A stretch of DNA of 7,825 nucleotides from Campylobacteraceae bacterium. Its GTDB lineage: Bacteria; Campylobacterota; Campylobacteria; Campylobacterales; Sulfurovaceae. The notes under the pieces were generated by a model. The model did no database searches, was not told the origin of the DNA, and saw only the letters and a list, made by a program, of their open reading frames with translations. Shown here in pieces: positions 1 through 5,731 of the stretch. Position 1 is the first letter of the stretch. Every line of letters starts with the position of its first letter. The position numbers and the translations under genes are program-made. The stretch lies in the NCBI GenBank assembly GCA_027083895.1, contig JALWMN010000026.1:1-7825 (forward strand), in the 5' to 3' direction.

Positions 1-30
1 GCATATTTGGTAAAAGGGATAGGTATATGA
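1..30 (+). other. possible 3' end of an upstream gene (ATGA overlap with rpsA)
   Basis: Reading from base 1 in frame 1 gives nine codons (AYLVKGIGI) and then TGA at 28-30, which overlaps the rpsA ATG at 27-29 as ATGA. Such overlaps are common between co-translated genes. In Campylobacter and Helicobacter the gene before rpsA is ispH (lytB), so that is the expected neighbour, but nine residues cannot identify it. Another frame stops at 11-13, so a non-overlapping upstream gene is equally possible. Confidence 0.25.
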
Positions 31-1682
31 AATTCGAAGATATCGAAATTGAAGATGTAGATTTTGGAGCAATGCTCGAAGAGTCTTTTAAAAAAGAGGA
101 GAGCGGAAGCGACTTAGTAAAAGGTACTATTGTACGTATAAGCGAAGAGGATAATCAAGCGATTATCGATATAGGTCGTAAAAATGAGGCGATAATTAAT
201 CTTGATCAGTTAAGAGATGAAGATGGCAATGTTGGGTTTAACGAGGGTGATGAGATCGATGTAGTTATAACTGGTCACAAAGGTGAGCGACCAATAGTTT
301 CTTATGAGCTTGCAAAGAAACGTATTGCAATGGAGGAGTTTATATCAGAGTATGATGACTCTCAAGAGTATATCGTTGAGGGGACTATTGTTAAGAAGAA
401 TAAGGGTGGTTTTATTGTTGATTGTGATGGATTAGAGTTCTTTATGCCAAGAACACTTTCGTATATTAGTAATAAAACAAATCCGATTGGTAAGAGAGTG
501 AAAGCTCTTATAGTTAAAGTTGATAAAGAGAATGGTTCTGTTGTTATCTCACGTAAAGAGTTGATTGAGAGAGAAAAGGCTAAAGTACAAGAGGTAATCG
601 ATAAGATTGCTAATGCTAATGGGCCTGTTAAAGGGATTGTGAAAAAGATTACTAGTTATGGTATGTTTGTAGATGTTGGTGGAGTTGATGGTTTAGTGCA
701 CTACTCTGAAATTTCACATAAGGGTCCAGTAAATCCAGCAAAATATTATAAAGAGGGTGATGAAGTAGATGTAGTTATGCTCGATTACGATAAAAAGAAG
801 AGACATCTTTCTCTCTCAATAAAGGCAGCTACATCTAATCCATGGGATAAGATTGATGATATTATTGAAGTTGGTGATACCATTAAAGTTAATGTAAGTA
901 ATATAGAGCCATATGGTGCTTTTGTGGATCTTGGAGAGGATCTTGAGGCATTTTTACATGTATCAGAGATCTCTTGGGATAAGAATGTGAAACACCCAAA
1001 AGATTATTTGGAAGTTGGCCAAGAGTTAGATGTTGAGATTATTGAGATCGATAAAGAGAAGAAGCGATTGCGTGTTAGTCTAAAGAACCTTTTGCCAAAA
1101 CCTATAGAGAATTTTGCGGCGTCGCATAAAGTTGGAGATGTTGTAAAGGGAGTAGTCTCTTCAATTACAGATTTTGGAGCATTTATTAAGCTTGGTGAGA
1201 TTGAAGGGCTGCTTCATAACCAAGAGTGCTCTTGGGATAAGAGTAAAAAGTGTCAAGATCTCTTAAGTGTTGGTGATGAGGTAGAGGTTAAGATTATTGG
1301 TATCGATACTGAAAAAGGAAAAGTTTCATTAAGCAAGAAAGAGCTTGAGCAATCTCCTGCAGAAATCTTTGCCCAAAACCATAAGGTTGGTGATATAATA
1401 GAGGGTATTGTAAAAGATAAGAAAGATTTTGGTATCTTTATTGCTTTAGATGAGGGTGTGGATGCACTCATTCGAACAGAAGATTTAGCCCCACTCAAAG
1501 CTGAAGAGATTGAGAAGGGGGAAAAGATAAGTGCTGTATTGGTCTTTATGGATCCAAAAAGAGATAGAATTAGAGCCTCTGTAAAGAGATTAGAGCGACA
1601 AAAAGAGAAAGAGGCACTTGCAAAGTATAGTGATGATAGCTCTATAAAGTTGGGTGATCTTTTAAAAGATGAACTAAAGTAG
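27..1682 (+). CDS. rpsA: 30S ribosomal protein S1
   Basis: S1 binds mRNA on the 30S subunit and helps load and unfold transcripts at initiation. The 551-residue length is close to the 557 of E. coli S1. Six S1 (OB-fold) repeats can be followed at roughly residues 30-96, 114-177, 199-268, 282-355, 369-437 and 454-522. Domains 3 to 5 are the most canonical, with motifs such as SYGMFVDVGGVDGLVHYSEIS and PYGAFVDLGEDLEAFLHVSE. Domains 1, 2 and 6 are more divergent, as is usual for the ribosome-docking and terminal repeats. The first 29 residues form an acidic leader. The ATG at 27 is preceded by AAAAGGGA (12-19) at 7-nt spacing, which supports this start. The gene ends in tandem TAG TAG codons (1680-1685). 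serA follows after 11 nt, a neighbour pair known in Campylobacterota. Confidence 0.97.
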   Translation: MKFEDIEIEDVDFGAMLEESFKKEESGSDLVKGTIVRISEEDNQAIIDIGRKNEAIINLDQLRDEDGNVGFNEGDEIDVVITGHKGERPIVSYELAKKRIAMEEFISEYDDSQEYIVEGTIVKKNKGGFIVDCDGLEFFMPRTLSYISNKTNPIGKRVKALIVKVDKENGSVVISRKELIEREKAKVQEVIDKIANANGPVKGIVKKITSYGMFVDVGGVDGLVHYSEISHKGPVNPAKYYKEGDEVDVVMLDYDKKKRHLSLSIKAATSNPWDKIDDIIEVGDTIKVNVSNIEPYGAFVDLGEDLEAFLHVSEISWDKNVKHPKDYLEVGQELDVEIIEIDKEKKRLRVSLKNLLPKPIENFAASHKVGDVVKGVVSSITDFGAFIKLGEIEGLLHNQECSWDKSKKCQDLLSVGDEVEVKIIGIDTEKGKVSLSKKELEQSPAEIFAQNHKVGDIIEGIVKDKKDFGIFIALDEGVDALIRTEDLAPLKAEEIEKGEKISAVLVFMDPKRDRIRASVKRLERQKEKEALAKYSDDSSIKLGDLLKDELK

Positions 1683-1693
1683 TAGGATAGTCG

Positions 1694-3286
1694 ATGGCAA
1701 AATATAAAATTGTAGTTTGCGACCATATCCATCAGAGTGGACTTGAAATATTAGAGTCTGCTCAAGATATAGAGTATATCAATGCAGCCGATGAACCAAA
1801 AGATAAATTGGTAGAAGAGATTATAGTCGATGCAGATGTAATAATTACAAGAAGCTCAACAGATGTAGATAGTTATCTTTTAGAGCATGCAAAGAGTCTA
1901 AAGGCAATTGTGAGAGCTGGTGTGGGTGTTGATAATGTAGATATTGATGGGTGTAGTAAGCGTGGAATAGTTGTAATGAATGTTCCAACAGCAAATACAA
2001 TTGCTGCAGTAGAGCTTACAATGACTCATATGCTCTCTTGTGTACGTCAATTCCCTTATGCCCATAATAATTTAAAAATAGATAGAATCTGGAGACGTCA
2101 GGATTGGTATGGAACAGAACTCAAGGGTAAACGACTTGGAGTCATTGGTTTTGGGAATATTGGTTCGCGAGTTGCAGTGAGAGCAAAAGCATTTGAGATG
2201 GATGTTGTAACATACGATCCCTATATTGACCCAAGCAAAGCTACCTCTTTAGATGTTGAGTATACACAAAACTTTGATGATATTTTAGCGTGCGATATTA
2301 TTACAATCCATACACCCAAAACTGAAGAGACAATTGATATGATTGGCAAAGAGGAGATTGCCAAGATGAAAGATGGTGTCATCTTAATCAATTGTGCTCG
2401 AGGTGGCCTCTATAATGAAGAGGCTTTAGTTGAGGGGTTAAAGAGTGGCAAGATTGCAATGGCTGGTATCGATGTCTTTAGTAAAGAGCCAGCAACTGAC
2501 CATCCACTTTTAGATTTAGATAATGTGACAGTAACACCCCATCTAGGAGCAAATACCAAAGAGTCCCAAAGAAATATTGCCATTGAGGCTGCAGAGAGTG
2601 CAATTTCTGCTGCAAGAGGAGTTTCGTATCCAAATGCCCTTAATTTACCAATTAAAGAGAGTGAGTTACCAGAGTTTGCAAGACCATATTTAGAGTTGGC
2701 ACAAAAGATTGGGAATATGGCAGCACAGGTAACAAAGAGTGGTATTCAAGCAATCCAAGTCATTACCGATGGACCAATTGATGAGCTTCGTGAGTCACTA
2801 ACAACGTTTGTAACTGTTGGTGTATTAAAAGAGGCTTTAGCTGATCAGATCAATTATGTTAATGCAGAGTATATTGCAAAAGAGCGTGGTATAGTTATTG
2901 AGAGCGAGAAGGCAAAACATAGAAGTGGATTTGAAAATTTAATTACACTCAAGCTTACAACGAAAAATGGATTCGTTACTCGAATTAGTGCAACTGTTTT
3001 AGAAAATACTATCCAAAGAGTTGTAGAGATCGATGGACATACGCTTGATCTTGAACCAAAAGGGAGATTGATACTCTTTAAAAATAGCGATGAGCCTGGT
3101 GTTATTGGTGCGGTAGGTACGACTATAGCAAAATATAATATTAATATTTCTGACTTTAGATTAGGTCGAAATGAGAAGGGGGAAGCGTTAGCGGTAATTA
3201 AGGTTGATCAGCCAATTAGCAAAGAGTTACTCAAAGAGCTTTCTGAACTTCCTGCTTGTTTAAGCGTAAGAACAGCTACACTATAA
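1694..3286 (+). CDS. serA: D-3-phosphoglycerate dehydrogenase, long form with ACT domain
   Basis: This cytoplasmic enzyme oxidises 3-phosphoglycerate to 3-phosphohydroxypyruvate with NAD, the first step of phosphorylated serine synthesis. The 530 aa length matches the long form (B. subtilis or M. tuberculosis type) rather than the 410-aa E. coli form. The Rossmann motif GFGNIG is at 152-157. The catalytic triad of D-2-hydroxyacid dehydrogenases is intact: Arg236 in CARGG, Glu265 in DVFSKEP and His283 in TPHLGAN. An intervening (ASB-type) domain spans about 320-455, and an ACT domain spans about 457-530. By alignment in my head with the mycobacterial enzyme, Asp466 and Asn484 match its serine-contacting Asp463 and Asn481, so serine feedback is plausible but inferred. 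The start at 1694 has AGGA (1684-1687) 6 nt upstream. The stop TAA is followed by an in-frame TAG, and a hairpin begins two bases after the stop. Confidence 0.96.
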   Translation: MAKYKIVVCDHIHQSGLEILESAQDIEYINAADEPKDKLVEEIIVDADVIITRSSTDVDSYLLEHAKSLKAIVRAGVGVDNVDIDGCSKRGIVVMNVPTANTIAAVELTMTHMLSCVRQFPYAHNNLKIDRIWRRQDWYGTELKGKRLGVIGFGNIGSRVAVRAKAFEMDVVTYDPYIDPSKATSLDVEYTQNFDDILACDIITIHTPKTEETIDMIGKEEIAKMKDGVILINCARGGLYNEEALVEGLKSGKIAMAGIDVFSKEPATDHPLLDLDNVTVTPHLGANTKESQRNIAIEAAESAISAARGVSYPNALNLPIKESELPEFARPYLELAQKIGNMAAQVTKSGIQAIQVITDGPIDELRESLTTFVTVGVLKEALADQINYVNAEYIAKERGIVIESEKAKHRSGFENLITLKLTTKNGFVTRISATVLENTIQRVVEIDGHTLDLEPKGRLILFKNSDEPGVIGAVGTTIAKYNINISDFRLGRNEKGEALAVIKVDQPISKELLKELSELPACLSVRTATL

Positions 3287-3287
3287 T

Positions 3288-3320
3288 AGTATAAAAGAAG
3301 CTATTTACTTCTTTTATACT
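3288..3320 (+). terminator. hairpin after serA, probable transcription terminator
   Basis: A perfect 13-bp inverted repeat has AGTATAAAAGAAG at 3288-3300, the 7-nt loop CTATTTA, and CTTCTTTTATACT at 3308-3320. It starts two bases after the serA stop and precedes a gap with promoter-like sequence, which fits the end of the rpsA-serA unit. The stem is AT-rich and no run of T follows it (next bases CTCCATAT), so it is not a classic intrinsic terminator. It could instead be a 3'-end stabilising or processing hairpin. Confidence 0.5.
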
Positions 3321-3335
3321 CTCCATATAAAAGAA
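3290..3335 (+). repeat. three-armed repeat giving two alternative stems
   Basis: TATAAAAGAA occurs as a direct repeat at 3290-3299 and 3326-3335. Its exact reverse complement TTCTTTTATA lies between them at 3309-3318. The middle arm can therefore pair left (extended to 13 bp, 7-nt loop) or right (10 bp, 7-nt loop), but not both. In addition AGCTAT at 3299-3304 is complementary to ATAGCT at 3340-3345. Pairings are read by eye; energies were not computed. Confidence 0.6.
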
Positions 3336-3381
3336 ATCAATAGCTACAAACTCAGTTTTAATGTAAAGTAAAAAGTCTTTT

Positions 3382-3411
3382 TTGAAATAATAATCAATTA
3401 TTTTGTATGAT
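3382..3411 (+). promoter_or_regulatory. candidate sigma-70 promoter with palindromic spacer, upstream of efflux operon
   Basis: TTGAAA (3382-3387) and TATGAT (3406-3411) each match the -35 and -10 consensus at five of six positions, with an 18-nt spacer. The spacer holds the palindrome AATAAT-CA-ATTATT (3389-3402), a position where a bound repressor would block the polymerase. Predicted transcription would start near 3418, leaving a leader of about 65 nt. The region is very AT-rich, so chance matches are a real risk. No regulator gene is visible in the window. Confidence 0.4.
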
Positions 3412-3424
3412 ATGACTATTTTAC

Positions 3425-3452
3425 TTGAAAAATATTTATTTTATGCTAATAT
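3425..3452 (+). promoter_or_regulatory. second candidate promoter, closer to the tolC-like gene
   Basis: TTGAAA (3425-3430) is followed after 16 nt by TAATAT (3447-3452), which matches the -10 at only four of six positions but is preceded by TGC, an extended -10 feature. A TATAAA at 3457-3462 is an alternative -10 without a spaced -35. Either would give a leader of about 15-25 nt. This is weaker than the upstream candidate, and only one of them may be real. Confidence 0.28.
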
Positions 3453-3470
3453 TGCATATAAATTTTATTA

Positions 3471-3476
3471 TAAGGA
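3471..3476 (+). promoter_or_regulatory. ribosome binding site of the tolC-like gene
   Basis: TAAGGA sits 6 nt before the ATG at 3483. It fixes this start, because the next in-frame ATG codons lie inside the mature protein, beyond the signal peptide. Confidence 0.7.
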
Positions 3477-3482
3477 TTATAG

Positions 3483-4913
3483 ATGAAGGTTATATTGACT
3501 CTATTAATTCTTGCAACTATAGAGTTGAGTGCAGGATTGAAAAATTTAACACTCCATCAAGCACTTACTCTATTAGATCAGAATAATATAGAGATTGAGA
3601 TTGCTCGCTATGAAGCGATGATGAAGAAATTAGATATAGCAGCAGTAAAAGCAAAAAATTTTGGCACTTTAGATATCTCTGTTACTGCACTGCGATCAAA
3701 TGATGCTGGAAATGTCTTTGGCTTTAAGGTACAAAGCAGGGAGGCATCTTTTGCAGATTTTGGTTTTGCAGACTTTATGGGTGCTCTTGGTCAGGGAGTG
3801 CAGCAGTCAGCAATGGTGAGTGGAGGAGTACCAAACTTTGCTGCATTTTCACAAGGTTTAGCTCAAAATGGAGCTAAAATTTTAGCAATAGAGCCAAAAG
3901 CTTTAAATTATCCTAAGGCACGAACACACTATATTACTAAGGCGACTTTTAAGATACCTCTCTTTACTGGTGGTATGCTTACAAACTACAAGAAGATTAC
4001 AAAAAAACTTTATGAGATGAGTAAACTCGATACAGCAAAGGTTCGCAGCATAAAGCGATTTGAGCTTAAGAAGACATTTTATAATATTGGCCTGGTGAAT
4101 AACTATATCTCTAATCTCTCAAATATTAAACGGAATATCCAAAAGTTAAAGAGTGTTATTAAGGAGATGCAAAAAGAGGGTTATGCAGTAGAGACAGACT
4201 ATTTAGAGGTAGATGCTAAATTAGCAGAAGTTGAAGCGATGCTAGATCAGGCGAGATTGAATAAGAGGCTAGCTTACCAGTTTCTCTCTTTTTTACTTAA
4301 TAGAGATGTTGATTCAGTTCGAGCACCAAAACGACCACCACATAAACCAACTGTTACAAAAGAGGTTATTGAGGAGCGAAGTTTAGATGTTGCAAAGGCA
4401 AAACTTGGCTTAGAGATAACAAACGATGCGATTGCAGTTGAAAAGGCTAAATTTTTACCAAAAGTTGGTGCATTTGCAGAGTATGGGTATGCTGATAATA
4501 AGTTGCTTCCAAAGAGTATTGCAAAAAAAGACTTCTATACAGTAGGAGTGCAGGCAACATGGAATCTCTTTAATGGTGGAGCCGATAAGGCTAGTTTAGA
4601 GAAGGCAAAGTTGAATCGCTTAAAGGTTGCAGCCCAGGTACAACTGGCTAAAAAGGGAATGTGGCTAAAAGCTCAAAAGCTCCAATCTGAAATTAAAAGT
4701 CTCTCAAGTAGAGTGAGAAGTTTTGCAAAACAGTATAAGTTTGCCCATAAAGTCTTTTTAACCTATCGAGAGAAATATAAAGAGGGAATAGCGACAATTA
4801 CCGATCTTTTAATAAAGCAGTCTAAAGAGATTGAGATGTTGCTTAAGCTCTTGAAGGTAAAAAATGAGAGAAATGAGAAGATATTAGAGTTGCAAAAATT
4901 AATAAATGGATAA
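3483..4913 (+). CDS. TolC-family outer-membrane efflux channel
   Basis: This is the predicted outer-membrane exit duct of a tripartite efflux pump, forming a trimeric beta-barrel with a periplasmic alpha-helical tunnel. Residues 1-18 are a signal peptide (basic start, then LTLLILATIELSAG). Mature sequence opens with LTLHQALTLLDQNN, typical of the family. The internal duplication of TolC proteins is visible in the paired motifs PLFTGG (159-164) and NLFNGG (361-366), each followed by long Lys/Glu/Leu-rich helices (about 167-272 and 367-475). The outer-membrane beta hairpins are near 62-70 plus 150-160 in the first half and 327-336 plus 352-362 in the second. The first hairpin carries a Gly/Ala/Phe/Gln-rich insertion (about 75-148), the second only a short loop. 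The length of 476 aa is normal for the family. It is the first gene of the operon, and its stop overlaps the next gene's ribosome binding site. Confidence 0.92.
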   Translation: MKVILTLLILATIELSAGLKNLTLHQALTLLDQNNIEIEIARYEAMMKKLDIAAVKAKNFGTLDISVTALRSNDAGNVFGFKVQSREASFADFGFADFMGALGQGVQQSAMVSGGVPNFAAFSQGLAQNGAKILAIEPKALNYPKARTHYITKATFKIPLFTGGMLTNYKKITKKLYEMSKLDTAKVRSIKRFELKKTFYNIGLVNNYISNLSNIKRNIQKLKSVIKEMQKEGYAVETDYLEVDAKLAEVEAMLDQARLNKRLAYQFLSFLLNRDVDSVRAPKRPPHKPTVTKEVIEERSLDVAKAKLGLEITNDAIAVEKAKFLPKVGAFAEYGYADNKLLPKSIAKKDFYTVGVQATWNLFNGGADKASLEKAKLNRLKVAAQVQLAKKGMWLKAQKLQSEIKSLSSRVRSFAKQYKFAHKVFLTYREKYKEGIATITDLLIKQSKEIEMLLKLLKVKNERNEKILELQKLING

Positions 4914-4917
4914 GGAG
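4911..4917 (+). promoter_or_regulatory. ribosome binding site overlapping the tolC-like stop codon
   Basis: TAAGGAG contains the TAA stop of the channel gene (4911-4913) and serves as Shine-Dalgarno for the adaptor ATG at 4923, with a 5-nt spacer. Ribosomes finishing the first gene would arrive directly at this site, which suggests translational coupling. Confidence 0.7.
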
Positions 4918-4922
4918 TTGGA

Positions 4923-5720
4923 ATGAGAAAGTTACTAATAGGTGTAATTTTAACAGTTTCTACACTATTTGCTGCACAAATAGAGTTGAGTGGTTCAGTT
5001 GTGTCAGATAACCAAAAGATGATAACAAGTCGATATATGGGGTTTATTAAAAATATGAAAGTTTCAGAGGGAGATATTGTAAAGAAGGGTGATCTCCTTT
5101 ATGAGATTGACTCAAAAGAGATTGAAGCTGCAGAGAGACAGGTTGATTTAGCAATTAATCAAGCAAGACTTGCTTTGCAGATGAATGAGAATCAATTAAA
5201 TAATGTTTTAACAAACTTAGCAAGACATAAAAGGCTCTATAAAAAAGGGATGGTCTCTAAGTTTCAGTTAGAGAATTTAGAGTTAGCAGCAAAGAACATG
5301 AAAGATATGGTAAAGCTTGCAAAAGAGCAAGTTGCTCAGGCACAAGCACAAAAGGAGAGTGTATTAAATCAATACAAATATTTAAAAATTGTTGCACCTA
5401 ATGATGGTGTAATTGTTGCAAAAAGGGCAAAAGAGGGAGAGATCCAAATTCCAGGTATGCCCGCACTTGTTTTAACAGATTTAAGTGATCTTAAAATTAT
5501 GACTGAGATTAGTGAATCGAATTTGCGTTATGCTCGGATTGGGAAAAAAGTAAAGGTTGAGATCCCTTCAGTTGGGTTAGTGAGTGAAGGGAAGGTTACT
5601 TCAATTATACCTAACTCTAATCCGATGACACATAAATTTAAGATTAAGATAGAGTTTGATAAGAAGGGGAAATCAGTATTTCCAGGTATGTATGCAAAAG
5701 TCTATTTGGATGATAAGTAG
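4923..5720 (+). CDS. periplasmic adaptor (membrane fusion) protein, RND type
   Basis: The adaptor joins the inner-membrane pump to the TolC-like channel. Residues 1-18 are a cleavable signal peptide ending LFAA-Q. There is no lipobox cysteine, so lipid anchoring is not expected. The lipoyl (biotinyl-like) domain is split in the usual way: the first half at about 34-63 (GFIKNMKVSEGDIVKKGDLL) and the second at about 151-186 (IVAPNDGVIVAKRAKEGEIQ). Between them, residues 64-150 form the alpha-helical hairpin, with the tip RLYKKGMVSKFQLE that resembles the TolC-contact region of such adaptors. A beta-barrel domain follows from about 187 and ends with PGMYAKVYL. At 265 aa it is much shorter than the roughly 350-400 aa usual for RND adaptors and seems to lack most of the membrane-proximal domain. 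It lies 9 nt after the channel gene and 11 nt before the permease gene. Confidence 0.92.
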   Translation: MRKLLIGVILTVSTLFAAQIELSGSVVSDNQKMITSRYMGFIKNMKVSEGDIVKKGDLLYEIDSKEIEAAERQVDLAINQARLALQMNENQLNNVLTNLARHKRLYKKGMVSKFQLENLELAAKNMKDMVKLAKEQVAQAQAQKESVLNQYKYLKIVAPNDGVIVAKRAKEGEIQIPGMPALVLTDLSDLKIMTEISESNLRYARIGKKVKVEIPSVGLVSEGKVTSIIPNSNPMTHKFKIKIEFDKKGKSVFPGMYAKVYLDDK

Positions 5721-5723
5721 GAG
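5718..5723 (+). promoter_or_regulatory. ribosome binding site overlapping the adaptor stop codon
   Basis: TAGGAG includes the adaptor TAG stop (5718-5720) and lies 8 nt before the permease ATG at 5732. This repeats the stop-plus-Shine-Dalgarno arrangement of the previous junction. Confidence 0.6.
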
Positions 5724-5731
5724 TTTAGTCA

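Noticed and set aside
1253..1732. A 159-codon minus-strand open frame across the end of rpsA.
   Set aside because: It is antisense to clear S1 coding sequence and has Ser/Phe-rich low-complexity composition typical of the reverse of Lys/Glu-rich genes.
3370..3382. AAAAAG-T-CTTTTT as a second terminator hairpin in the intergenic region.
   Set aside because: The loop is too small unless pairs are opened. That leaves about four A-T pairs, which would not be stable.
3385..3403. A Fur box at the palindrome upstream of the efflux operon.
   Set aside because: The palindrome is AT-only apart from the centre and lacks the GATAAT/ATTATC half-sites and spacing. It is kept only as a generic operator candidate.
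3412..3486. A 24-codon, Tyr-rich upstream reading frame ending in an ATGA overlap with the tolC-like start, like a leader peptide.
   Set aside because: It has no Shine-Dalgarno, its ATG lies upstream of the predicted transcription starts, and Tyr/Phe codons are expected by chance in such AT-rich DNA.
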